Shown: positions 1 to 6,926, counted from the stretch's first letter. The stretch: 16,741 nucleotides of DNA from Lysobacter_F sp035645555 (GCA_035645555.1 DASQMI010000022.1:1-16741); one strand, 5' to 3'. Made by a program: numbers and translations. The notes: a model not told the origin generated them from the letters alone.

Positions 1-451
1 CCGCGCGGTCGCGGCGCAGCAGGCCGAGCGCGAGCAGCAGGAAGGTCAGTCCGTGGGTGACGCCGCTGGCACCGAGGTGATACGTGCCCGGCGTGCCCAG
101 CACCCAGGCGCCGAGCCCGGAGCCCAGCCACAGCAGCGGCAGGGCGCGCGCGACCGCGCGCGGGTACACCGTGCCGGCGAGCGCGCCGAGCAGCAGCAGC
201 GCGATCGCGTTGGCGCCGACGTGCGCCCACGAGCCGTGCAGCAGCGGCGCGGTCAGCAGCCCGCGCAGGCCTTCCGGCACGCCCGGCTGCACGGTCCAGG
301 CGCGGACGTCGACGCCGGCGACCGCGGCGTGGATCGCCAGCAGCGCCAGCACCGCGGCCAGCGCCGCGTTCAGCGCGCGCCGGCCGCGCCGGCGGTCGCG
401 TTCGCGCTGCTGCGCGGGGTCGTCGGGATCGGCATGGACCGGGATCTGCAT
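1..451 (-). CDS. Rhomboid family intramembrane serine protease, N-terminal part (cut by window edge)
   Basis: Reading leftward from an ATG at 449-451 gives 150 codons that run off the window edge without a stop. The first ~25 residues are charged and cytoplasmic-looking (rich in Asp, Arg, Gln). A hydrophobic segment follows at ~28-46. Residues 70-90 carry the rhomboid pattern LLHGSWAHVGAN (His72, His77, Asn81) leading into a membrane helix. Residues 127-130 are GASG, the rhomboid nucleophile motif, with Ser129 as the predicted catalytic serine, followed by another helix (THGLTFLLLALGLL). The family's catalytic histidine lies in a later helix outside the window, so activity cannot be confirmed. 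Rhomboids cleave transmembrane segments of substrate proteins inside the membrane; the substrate here is unknown. It is divergent from the diguanylate cyclase across a 108-bp gap. No clear Shine-Dalgarno precedes the ATG. Confidence 0.82.
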   Translation of the reverse strand, partial: MQIPVHADPDDPAQQRERDRRRGRRALNAALAAVLALLAIHAAVAGVDVRAWTVQPGVPEGLRGLLTAPLLHGSWAHVGANAIALLLLGALAGTVYPRAVARALPLLWLGSGLGAWVLGTPGTYHLGASGVTHGLTFLLLALGLLRRDRA

Positions 452-510
452 GCGCCGAAGATGGAGCCCGATCACGGTGTTGCAAGACCCCCCGCCCCAC
501 ACTGGCGCCC

Positions 511-542
511 GCGGCCTGCGGGAGGCCGCCCGCCGCTGGCGG
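511..542 (+). other. Two GC-rich hairpins just upstream of the GGDEF gene
   Basis: Within the 108-bp divergent gap, 511-517 (GCGGCCT) and 523-529 (AGGCCGC) form a perfect 7-bp stem with a 5-nt loop. Next to it, 530-534 (CCGCC) and 538-542 (GGCGG) form a 5-bp stem. They lie 18-49 nt before the ATG at 560, so they would sit in the mRNA leader if transcription starts upstream. In DNA this rich in GC such stems arise easily by chance, and I do not recognise a known RNA family. Confidence 0.3.
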
Positions 543-559
543 CGGTCTCGGGTAGCGAA

Positions 560-1744
560 ATGAGTGCGTTGTCGATCGCGTTCGCGGCCCTGTTCGGGCT
601 GCTGGCGCTGACCCTGATCGGCCTGGTCGATCTCGCCCGGCGCGAGCGCCGTCGTCGCGAGCGCGAACGGCTGCGCCGCTGGATCGCAGGCCTCACGTTG
701 CAGGTGCTGGCGTGGCCCGCGTTCGCGCTCGCGCATGCGTTCGCGGCGCTGCCGCTGGCGGCGGTCGGCTGCGGGCTGCTGCTGTGCGGTTACATCGAAC
801 ACGCGCGCGTGCTGGAGCGGATGCTCGGCCTGCGCGCGTCGCCGCCGCTCGCCATCGTCGCCGCGCCCGCGCTGCCGGCGCTGCTGCTGGCGCTGCATGC
901 GCTCGGCGCCGCGCCCGGCACGCTGATGCTCGCGCTGTGGTCGTGCGCGCTGGCGATTGCGCTTTGGTTCGCCGCGCGCCTGCGCGACCCGTTGCGGCGC
1001 AAGGCGTCCGCGGCCGATCGCGCCACCGCCGCGGTGCTCGGCGGCGCCGGGCTGGTGGCGGCGCTGCGGCTGGTCGAGCAGGTGCTCGCGCCGCAGTCCG
1101 GCTGGGACCTGGCGGCGCTCAGTCCGGCACAGGCGCTGGCGCTCGGCTATTTCCTGGTCGCGCCGGTGCTGGCCAGCGTGGGCTTCCTGCTGATGCATCA
1201 CGAACGCCAGCGCCAGCGGCTGGAACACGCCGCCGCGTGCGATCCGCTCACCGGCATCTACAACCGCCGCGGCTTCGTGCGTCATGCGGTGCGCGTGCTC
1301 AGGCGCGCGCGCTACAACCGCGTGCCGCTGGCACTGATGCTGATCGACGTCGACCATTTCAAGCAGATCAACGACAGTTACGGCCATCAGGCCGGCGATG
1401 CGGTGCTCGCCGCGGTCGCCCGCGCGATCGACGGCATGGTGCGCCCGGCCGACCTGTTCGCGCGCCTGGGCGGCGACGAGTTCGTGCTGCTGTGTCCGGC
1501 CGACGCCTACCAGGCGCATGCGATCGCCGAACGCATCGGCCGCGTGGTACGCGGGCAGCGGCTGGAATGGGAGGGCACGCCGCTGCGGCTGACGGTGTCG
1601 ATCGGCGTCGCGCAGGCGCGGCATGCGCCGGACGAAAGCATCCAGACGCTGCTGCGCGAGGCCGACCGCCACCTGTACGCGGCCAAGCGCGGTGGCCGCG
1701 ATCGCAGTGCCGGCGCCGCGTCGGCCGGACTGCACTGCCTGTGA
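560..1744 (+). CDS. Membrane-anchored diguanylate cyclase (GGDEF domain)
   Basis: The 394-residue product makes cyclic di-GMP from two GTP, a second messenger controlling biofilm and motility. Residues 1-215 are largely hydrophobic, about six membrane helices (roughly 4-24, 42-75, 97-118, 121-140, 155-175, 190-212), interrupted by an Arg/Glu-rich loop at 27-40. I do not recognise a named MASE or 7TMR sensor domain there. The GGDEF domain starts at DPLTGIYNRR (228-237). It has metal-binding LIDVDHFKQIND (261-272, Asp263 first) and an intact GGDEF at 304-308. RPAD (295-298), five residues before GGDEF, matches the product-binding inhibitory I-site RxxD. The enzyme therefore looks active and feedback-inhibited. 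No EAL domain is present. The open frame continues upstream, but that is GC-driven; ATG 560 starts directly at the first hydrophobic helix. The stop lies 3 nt from the convergent terC stop. Confidence 0.9.
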   Translation: MSALSIAFAALFGLLALTLIGLVDLARRERRRRERERLRRWIAGLTLQVLAWPAFALAHAFAALPLAAVGCGLLLCGYIEHARVLERMLGLRASPPLAIVAAPALPALLLALHALGAAPGTLMLALWSCALAIALWFAARLRDPLRRKASAADRATAAVLGGAGLVAALRLVEQVLAPQSGWDLAALSPAQALALGYFLVAPVLASVGFLLMHHERQRQRLEHAAACDPLTGIYNRRGFVRHAVRVLRRARYNRVPLALMLIDVDHFKQINDSYGHQAGDAVLAAVARAIDGMVRPADLFARLGGDEFVLLCPADAYQAHAIAERIGRVVRGQRLEWEGTPLRLTVSIGVAQARHAPDESIQTLLREADRHLYAAKRGGRDRSAGAASAGLHCL

Positions 1745-1747
1745 GGT

Positions 1748-2695
1748 CTACCCGGCGCGCGCCCGCCGCAGGCTGAGCAGCACGGTGGTGCCGATGATCG
1801 CCGCCACCACGCCGAGCGAGGCGGCGATCGGGACTTTCACCACGTCCACCAGCAGCATCTTGCTGCCGATGAACATCAGCACGATCGCCAGCCCATACGG
1901 CAGCAGGTGGAAACGGTCGGCCAGCCCCGCCAGCAGGAAGAACATCGCACGCAGGCCGAGCACCGCGAACACGTTGCTGGTGAGCACGATGAAGGGGTCC
2001 TGGGTGATCGCGAAGATCGCCGGGATCGAATCGACGGCGAAGATCACGTCGGTGATGCCGATCAGCACCACCACCAGGAACAGCGGGGTGAACCAGCGCA
2101 CGCCATCGCGCCTCACGCTCAGGCGCGAGCCGTCGTAATCCGCGGTGATGCGCAGATGCCCGCGCATCCAGCGCAGCGCAGGATTCTGCTCGAGGTCCGG
2201 CGCCTTGCCGGCGGTCAGCAGCATCTTGACGCCGGTCAGCAGTAGGAACGCGCCGAACACGTATAGCAGCCAGTGGAACTTCGCCAGCAGCAACGCGCCG
2301 GCGAAGATCATCACCGCGCGCAGCACGATCGCGGCCAGCACGCCGATCACCAGCACCTTCTGGCGCTGCTCCTCGGGCACCGCGAAGTAGGTGAACAGCA
2401 TCAGGAACACAAAGATGTTGTCGACCGCGAGCGACTTCTCGATCAGATAGCCGGTGAGGAATTCCAGACCGACACGCTGGCCTTCGGCCGCACCCGCCTG
2501 CGCGCTCACCCACCACCACAGGCCGGCGTTGAACAGCAGCGCCAGCGCCACCCAGCCGATGCTCCAGTACAGCGCTTCCTTGAACGTGACCTTGTGCGGA
2601 CCGCCGTGGCGCATCAGCACCAGGTCCACCAGCAGCGCGAGGACGACGAGGACGCCGAACGCGCCCCACAGCCAGGGATTACCGATCGTTTCCAT
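1748..2695 (-). CDS. alx: TerC/Alx-family integral membrane protein, probable Mn2+ exporter
   Basis: The 315-residue polytopic membrane protein matches the full-length Alx/TerC family (about 320 residues). Conserved acidic membrane motifs are present: EKSLAVDNIFVF at 86-97 (Asp92) and DVIFAVDSIPA at 216-226 (Asp216, Asp222), each followed by the family signature (e.g. SNVFAVLGLRAMFFLL, 240-255). A soluble loop lies at ~163-200 between the two halves. E. coli Alx is linked to Mn2+ export and alkaline pH and is controlled by a yybP-ykoY riboswitch. The same RNA class precedes this gene, which strongly supports a Mn2+ role over tellurite resistance. ATG 2695 is chosen because GGAG lies 6 nt upstream (2702-2705) and the hydrophobic N-terminus begins there; the longer upstream frame runs through the riboswitch. 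The symbol is by analogy with E. coli. Confidence 0.9.
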   Translation of the reverse strand: METIGNPWLWGAFGVLVVLALLVDLVLMRHGGPHKVTFKEALYWSIGWVALALLFNAGLWWWVSAQAGAAEGQRVGLEFLTGYLIEKSLAVDNIFVFLMLFTYFAVPEEQRQKVLVIGVLAAIVLRAVMIFAGALLLAKFHWLLYVFGAFLLLTGVKMLLTAGKAPDLEQNPALRWMRGHLRITADYDGSRLSVRRDGVRWFTPLFLVVVLIGITDVIFAVDSIPAIFAITQDPFIVLTSNVFAVLGLRAMFFLLAGLADRFHLLPYGLAIVLMFIGSKMLLVDVVKVPIAASLGVVAAIIGTTVLLSLRRARAG

Positions 2696-2754
2696 GCAGG
2701 ACTCCGGTTGCCAGGACAGCGCGCGGCGGGCCTGCACCGGATCACGGGGACATG

Positions 2755-2870
2755 CCTTCGCCGTCGCGGCGAAGGTCTTGCTCGCAGGTCGGTGACCTGC
2801 CGCCGGGCCGGAGCGGCGCTCGTCATGACGGCCCGGGCGTTGGGAGCTACTCCCCTTCGGGCGGCGAAGG
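2755..2870 (-). promoter_or_regulatory. yybP-ykoY (manganese) riboswitch and expression-platform hairpin in the terC leader
   Basis: On the minus strand the class consensus is visible. The 5' arm holds CGAAGG then GGGGAGTAGC (2859-2846). The 3' arm holds GCGAGCAAGACCTTCG (2785-2770). CGAAGG (2859-2854) pairs with CCTTCG (2775-2770) as the closing helix, and GCTC (2847-2844) pairs with GAGC (2783-2780). This leaves the conserved loops GGGAGTA-like and AAGA that form the metal site in the known family. Between them are an 8-bp stem (CCGGGCCG/CGGCCCGG) and a hairpin GCAGGTC-ACC-GACCTGC (2800-2784). Immediately downstream, CCTTCGCCG (2775-2767) and CGGCGAAGG (2763-2755) form a 9-bp hairpin that uses the same strand as the closing helix, so the two folds exclude each other. 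No T-tract follows, so control is more likely translational (or Rho-linked) than by intrinsic termination. The aptamer core is 2770-2859; the flanking arms are included. Confidence 0.86.
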
Positions 2871-2954
2871 TAGCGGCTGTGCCGTGGGCCGGGCAAGCAT
2901 GCGGCTGAACGCGGCGTTCATCGCGCGCCGGCCGGGGCCGCCACGCGCGCCGCT

Positions 2955-2960
2955 TACAAT
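2955..2960 (+). promoter_or_regulatory. Likely -10 box (TACAAT) of the rRNA methyltransferase gene
   Basis: TACAAT (5 of 6 to the sigma-70 consensus) ends 6 nt before the ATG at 2967, so transcription would start at or next to the start codon. No Shine-Dalgarno lies between. This predicts a leaderless mRNA. No good -35 box is visible at the normal spacing. Confidence 0.6.
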
Positions 2961-2966
2961 CGCGCG

Positions 2967-4139
2967 ATGAACGATGCCGCTCTCCCCGTGGTCCGCCTGA
3001 AGAACGCCTGGCGGTCCAGCCATCCGTGGATCTTCCAGAAACTGGTCGACAAGCCCGCGCAGCGGCCGAAGCCGGGCTCGATCGTCGACGTGGTCGGCGT
3101 CGACGGCGAGTTCGTCGGGCGCGGCTTCTACAACGGCCACTCGCGCATCGCCGTGCGCATCCTCGAGACCGATCCGGACGTGGCGGTGGATGCGGCCTGG
3201 TTCGCGCGCAAGATCGCCGAAGCGGTGCGGCTGCGGCGCGACGTGCTCAAGCTCGACGAGATCAGCGACGCCTGGCGCGTGGTGCACAGCGAGGGCGATG
3301 GGCTGTCGGGCCTGGTGGTCGACCGCTACGCCGACCTGCTGGTGGTGGAGTTCTTCGCCGCCGGCATGTTCCGCCACCGCGAGTGGATCTACGCGGCGCT
3401 GCGCGAGCAGTTCCCCGGCTGCCGCTTCCACAGCTTCGCCGACGAGCACGTGCAGAAGCAGGAGAGCTTCGATTTTCGCGGCAGCGAGCCGGCGGCGCCG
3501 GCGCTGATCACCGAGCACGGCATCCGCTTCCGCGCCGATCCGGCTGGCGCGCACAAGACCGGCTTCTTTGCCGACCAGCGCGACAACCGCGAATGGCTAT
3601 CGCACCGCGTCGCCGGCGCGCGCGTGCTCGATCTGTGCTGCAACACCGGCGGCTTTGCGATCTATGCCGCGGTGCGAGGGGCCAGTGAAGTGATCGGCAT
3701 CGACATCGACAACGCGGTGCTGGAGATCGCGCGCGCCAACGCCAAGCTCAATAATGTGCGACCGCGCTTCGTGCAGGCGGACATCTTCCCGTGGCTGCGC
3801 GACGCGGCGGCCAACGGCGAGCGCTTCGACGTCGTCATCCTCGACCCGGCGAAGATGACCCGCGACCGCGAGCAGGTCATCCCGGCGCTGAAGAAGTACC
3901 TCGACATGAACAAGCTCGCGCTCGGTGTGACCAAGCCGGGCGGGCTGTTCGCGACGTTCTCCTGCACCGGGCTGGTGAGCGAGGAGCAGTTCCTCGACAT
4001 GCTGCGGCGCGCCGCGTTCTACGCCGGGCGCACCGTGCAGGTGCTGAAGATCGGCGGCGCCGGCCCCGACCACCCATTCCTGGCCCAGGTGCCGGAAAGC
4101 CGTTATCTCAAGGCGGTGTTCTGCCGCGTGCTGGACTGA
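2967..4139 (+). CDS. rlmI: Class I SAM-dependent 23S rRNA (cytosine-C5) methyltransferase, RlmI type
   Basis: The 390-residue length is close to E. coli RlmI (396). Residues 1-~75 form a PUA-like RNA-binding domain (NAWRSSHPWIF, then GEFVGRGFYNGHSRIAVRIL). Residues ~80-180 form the central domain with EGDGLSGLVVDRY (110-121). Then come HKTGFFADQRDNR (196-208) and the SAM-binding motif LDLCCNTGGF (221-230), with acidic GIDID at 244-248. The catalytic region has DPAK (293-296), where the family usually has DPPK, and FSCTG (331-335) with Cys333 as the expected nucleophile. RlmI makes m5C1962 in 23S rRNA in the cytoplasm; that exact target is inferred from family. It is divergent from the terC riboswitch and convergent with the isochorismatase-fold gene. 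The ATG is set by the adjacent -10 box and by homology at the N-terminus. Confidence 0.88.
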   Translation: MNDAALPVVRLKNAWRSSHPWIFQKLVDKPAQRPKPGSIVDVVGVDGEFVGRGFYNGHSRIAVRILETDPDVAVDAAWFARKIAEAVRLRRDVLKLDEISDAWRVVHSEGDGLSGLVVDRYADLLVVEFFAAGMFRHREWIYAALREQFPGCRFHSFADEHVQKQESFDFRGSEPAAPALITEHGIRFRADPAGAHKTGFFADQRDNREWLSHRVAGARVLDLCCNTGGFAIYAAVRGASEVIGIDIDNAVLEIARANAKLNNVRPRFVQADIFPWLRDAAANGERFDVVILDPAKMTRDREQVIPALKKYLDMNKLALGVTKPGGLFATFSCTGLVSEEQFLDMLRRAAFYAGRTVQVLKIGGAGPDHPFLAQVPESRYLKAVFCRVLD

Positions 4140-4165
4140 CGCGGCCGCGCGCACGCACGGCCGCG
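4140..4165. terminator. Inverted repeat between convergent genes, possible bidirectional terminator
   Basis: CGCGGCCG (4140-4147) and CGGCCGCG (4158-4165) form a perfect 8-bp stem with a 10-nt loop in the 38-bp gap between the two converging stop codons. Position fits a shared terminator, but there is no T-tract on either side, so it is not a classical intrinsic terminator. Confidence 0.4.
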
Positions 4166-4177
4166 CCGTCGGATCGC

Positions 4178-4882
4178 TCACTTCTTCGGCGCGACCATCT
4201 GCTGGAAGTAGTCGATGCCCTGGCCCCAGGCGCCACCGTGCTGCTGGGCGATGCGCTGCACCTCGGCGCCGGTCTTGGCGTTCTTCCAGTCGCCTTGCCA
4301 TTCCAGCATCACGGCGAGCCACGTCACCGGCGTGGCGCCGGCCTGCACCATGCGCTGCACCGCCATGTCGTGCGATTCGCGGCTGACGTCGCCGCTGGCA
4401 TCGACCACCACGTACACCTCGTAGCCGTCCTTGAGCGCCGACAGCACCGGCAGGGTGACGCAGCTGTCGGTCCACAGACCGCTGACCAGGAGCTTCTTGC
4501 GGCCGGTGCGACGGATCGCCTCGCGCAGCGCGGGGTCCTGCCACGGGTCAATCACCGTGCGGTCGTACGGCGTCAGTTCCGGGCGCGCGTCGGTGAGCTG
4601 GCGGAAGAATGGGCCGCCGAAGCTGCGCGCGCTGATGGTGGCGTAATAGGTCGGCACCTCGAACGTGCGCGCGGCCTTCGCCAGACCCTCCGCGTTGTTG
4701 ATCAGCTTCGGCACCTCGATCGACTGCACCGAGAACACGAACTGCGGCTGGTAGTCGACCATCAGCAGCACGCTGTTGTCGGGGGTGAGCGGATCGCGCA
4801 GGTCGGCCTGCGCGGGCGCGGCGACGGCGAACGCGAGCGCGACGGCGAGGGTGGCGCGGCGGAGCGGGGCGGACAGGGTCAT
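4178..4882 (-). CDS. Exported YcaC-like isochorismatase-fold cysteine hydrolase
   Basis: The 234-residue product has a Sec-type signal peptide: MTLSAPLRR, a hydrophobic core at 10-22, and APAQA before Asp27. It should therefore act in the periplasm. The rest is a cysteine-hydrolase fold: VLLMVDYQPQF (39-49, Asp43 catalytic), GLWTDSCVTLPVLSAL (135-150, nucleophile Cys141), then GYEVYVVVDASGD (153-165). It most resembles E. coli YcaC, including VQAGATPVTWLAVMLEW. Arg108 stands about where other family members have the catalytic Lys; from memory YcaC also has Arg there. The substrate is unknown. ATG 4882 has GGAG 6 nt upstream (4889-4892). It lies 23 bp after the EamA stop, so the two are probably co-transcribed. 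Confidence 0.85.
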   Translation of the reverse strand: MTLSAPLRRATLAVALAFAVAAPAQADLRDPLTPDNSVLLMVDYQPQFVFSVQSIEVPKLINNAEGLAKAARTFEVPTYYATISARSFGGPFFRQLTDARPELTPYDRTVIDPWQDPALREAIRRTGRKKLLVSGLWTDSCVTLPVLSALKDGYEVYVVVDASGDVSRESHDMAVQRMVQAGATPVTWLAVMLEWQGDWKNAKTGAEVQRIAQQHGGAWGQGIDYFQQMVAPKK

Positions 4883-4905
4883 GGCAGTCTCCAGGACAGG
4901 GCGGG

Positions 4906-5841
4906 TCAGCGCGGGGCGCCGGGGAGCGCCGCAGACGCGGTCTGCGGCAGGGAAGCGGAAGGCGTCGACGGGCGGCGGTTCACCAGCACCACGCCGGTGA
5001 ACACCAATGCGAGCGCCGGCACGAACGCGAGGCCGAGGCGCTCGCCGAACAGCAACGCGCCGGCGCCGACGCCGGTGAGCGCGATCACGTAACCGATCTG
5101 GCTGTAGGCGACGCTGTCGGCGATGCGCTGCAGCGCGGCGCCGGCGACGTTGCCGGCCACCGTCACCGCGACCAGCAGCGCCAGCAGCGGCGCATTGGCG
5201 GCCAGCGGTGGCAGGCTGTCGGCGCGCTCCGTCGCCAGCGTCACCGGGACCAGCAGCAGCGCCTGTACGCCGAGGATGCCGGCGGAGACGGCGATCGCGC
5301 TCACCCCGTGCGGCCAATGCCGGGCGCGGTAGACGTTGCCGCTCGCCAGCAGCAGCGGCACCGCCAGCGCCAGCAGCAGCGCGAGGGTCTGCTCGCGGTC
5401 GACGCCCTGCGCGCGCGGCGCCAGCACCAGCGCCACCCCGAGCAGGCCGAGCGCGGTGCCGAGCAGCGCCCGAGCGGCCGGGCGCCGGCGCGCGACCGCC
5501 GCGCTCAGCATCGAGGTGAACAGCGGCGACAGGGTGACCAGCAGGGTGAACACGCCGGCCGGAATGCGCGCCAGCACCCAGTTGCCGAGCAGGGTGGAGC
5601 CGACCACCGCGATCGCCGCCGCCATCGCGAAGAAGCGCAGCGTGCGTGGATCGCGCGGTAACCGCGTGCCGTCGCCGCGCAGCAGCGCCAGCAGCACCAG
5701 CGCGGCGCCGCCGATCTGCACCAGCGACATCGCCACCGGCGACACGCCGTGGGCCATCGCGAGCTTGCCGATCACGTAGCTGGCGCCGACCAGCAGGCCG
5801 GTCAGGAAGGTCAGCAGCAGGCGGCGGGCGGGGAGGGACAT
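4906..5841 (-). CDS. EamA/DMT-superfamily transporter
   Basis: The 311-residue inner-membrane protein has about ten hydrophobic helices in two EamA repeats (roughly 8-140 and 150-290). Recognisable features are the first-helix pattern GASYVIGKLAMAHGVSP, LLGNWVLARIPAGVFTLLVTLSPLFTSMLS near 85-112, and the second-repeat signature SVAYSQIGYVIALTGVGAGALLFGERLG near 245-272. DMT proteins export metabolites such as amino acids or drugs; the substrate here cannot be read from sequence. A Ser/Pro/Ala-rich C-terminal tail follows the last helix. ATG 5841 is chosen at the start of the first helix; the longer frame would run through the divergent promoter and into the LysR gene. No strong ribosome-binding site is seen. 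It is first in a probable two-gene unit with the hydrolase and divergent from the LysR regulator. Confidence 0.85.
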   Translation of the reverse strand: MSLPARRLLLTFLTGLLVGASYVIGKLAMAHGVSPVAMSLVQIGGAALVLLALLRGDGTRLPRDPRTLRFFAMAAAIAVVGSTLLGNWVLARIPAGVFTLLVTLSPLFTSMLSAAVARRRPAARALLGTALGLLGVALVLAPRAQGVDREQTLALLLALAVPLLLASGNVYRARHWPHGVSAIAVSAGILGVQALLLVPVTLATERADSLPPLAANAPLLALLVAVTVAGNVAGAALQRIADSVAYSQIGYVIALTGVGAGALLFGERLGLAFVPALALVFTGVVLVNRRPSTPSASLPQTASAALPGAPR

Positions 5842-5889
5842 GGCGGCGTCGTGGCGGGGCGTGCGTCCACGGTAGGCGCCGACGCGCGG

Positions 5890-5900
5890 CGGATAATCCG
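5890..5900. promoter_or_regulatory. Palindrome CGGATAATCCG, candidate LysR operator
   Basis: This perfect 11-bp palindrome lies in the 85-bp gap between the divergent EamA and LysR genes. It sits at the -35 position of the proposed lysR promoter (-10 at 5913-5918). It is locally AT-rich in otherwise GC-rich DNA. LysR regulators usually bind dyads in such gaps and repress themselves. This assignment rests on position and symmetry alone. Confidence 0.4.
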
Positions 5901-5912
5901 GCCGGCAGTCGC

Positions 5913-5918
5913 TAGACT
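5913..5918 (+). promoter_or_regulatory. Likely -10 box (TAGACT) of the lysR gene
   Basis: TAGACT ends 8 nt before the ATG at 5927, with no Shine-Dalgarno between, so a leaderless or near-leaderless transcript is predicted. The same hexamer recurs upstream of rmuC. Confidence 0.5.
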
Positions 5919-5926
5919 GTTTCCCC

Positions 5927-6874
5927 ATGTCAACAGTCCCGCAGGCCCGGCTGCCGGTGCCCGATCTCGCCGGGCTGCTCGCGTTCGTGCGCGTGGCCGA
6001 GCTCGGCAGCTTCGTGCGCGCCGCCGACGCGCTCGGCCTGTCGAAGGCGGCGGTGAGCAAGCAGGTTTCCGCGCTCGAGCGCCGGCTCGGCACCCGCCTG
6101 CTGCATCGGACCACCCGCCGGCTCAGCCTCACCGAGGACGGCCAGCGCTACCTGCTGCACGCGCAGACCGCGCTCGCCGAGGCACGCTCGGCGGAGGACG
6201 CGGTGGCCGGCAGTCAGCGCGAGCCGCACGGCCGGCTGCGGGTGACCACGCCGATGACGTTCGGCCTGCTGCACATCGCGCCGCACGTCGCCGCGTTCCT
6301 CGCCCGCCACCCGCAGGTGGCGCTCGATTTCCAGCTCGACGACCGCCAGCTCGATCCGGTGCAGGAAGGCTTCGACCTGGCGATCCGGCTCGGCAAGCTG
6401 GAGGCCTCGAGCCTGGTCGCGCGGACCATCGCGCGCAGCCGGGTGGTGCTGTGCGCATCGCCCGTCTACCTCGACCGTGCCGGCCGGCCACAGCGGCCCG
6501 ACGAGCTCAACGCGCACGATTGCCTGCATTTCAGCTTCGCCTACACCGGCCGCACCTGGGTGTTCGAACGCGACGGCGAGACGTTGCGCATCGCGCTCGG
6601 CGCGCGGCTGGATGCCAACTCCAGCCTCGCGTTGAAGACCGCGGCGCTGGCCGGCGCCGGGATCGCGCGCATCCCCGAGTTCGCCGTCGCCGAGGAACTG
6701 CACGACGGCCGGCTGCAGGCGGTGCTGCCGGAATGGACGCTGCCGCCGCTGGACGTGCATGCGGTGATGCCGGCGCGCCGCTACGTGCCGGCCAAGGTGC
6801 GCGCGTTCGTCGACCATCTGGTCGACTGCTGGAAGCGCGCCCCGGACTGGCGCTATCGCGCGCCGCGTCGCTGA
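5927..6874 (+). CDS. LysR-family transcriptional regulator
   Basis: The 315-residue product is typical LysR length. The N-terminal winged helix-turn-helix covers ~13-72: LLAFVRVAELGSFVRAADAL, then SKAAVSKQVSALERRLGTRL, RTTRRLSLTEDGQRYL. A linker helix runs to ~95. The substrate-binding domain follows (GRLRVTTPMTFGLLHIAP, ~102-119; DLAIRLGKL; NSSLALKTAALAGAGIARIPEFAV). The product is probably a cytoplasmic tetramer responding to a small molecule. Divergence from the EamA transporter/hydrolase pair suggests it controls them, as is common for LysR genes; the ligand is unknown. The ATG is supported by the adjacent -10 box and by the usual short lead before the helix-turn-helix. Confidence 0.92.
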   Translation: MSTVPQARLPVPDLAGLLAFVRVAELGSFVRAADALGLSKAAVSKQVSALERRLGTRLLHRTTRRLSLTEDGQRYLLHAQTALAEARSAEDAVAGSQREPHGRLRVTTPMTFGLLHIAPHVAAFLARHPQVALDFQLDDRQLDPVQEGFDLAIRLGKLEASSLVARTIARSRVVLCASPVYLDRAGRPQRPDELNAHDCLHFSFAYTGRTWVFERDGETLRIALGARLDANSSLALKTAALAGAGIARIPEFAVAEELHDGRLQAVLPEWTLPPLDVHAVMPARRYVPAKVRAFVDHLVDCWKRAPDWRYRAPRR

Positions 6875-6926
6875 GCGGATGAACGCACGCGGCGGCGCCG
6901 GCGCAGCAGGTGAGACCGCCAGCGCC

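Noticed and set aside
53..559. N-terminal extension of the diguanylate cyclase frame
   Set aside because: It is Arg/Gln/Pro-rich with no family resemblance and lies antisense to the rhomboid gene, whose motifs are clear.
452..559. A c-di-GMP (GEMM) riboswitch before the GGDEF gene
   Set aside because: Neither the conserved GEMM core nor its tetraloop-receptor arrangement is visible; only simple GC hairpins are present.
2755..2775. Reading the riboswitch hairpin as an intrinsic terminator
   Set aside because: The 9-bp stem is strong, but CATGTCCCC follows instead of a T-tract.
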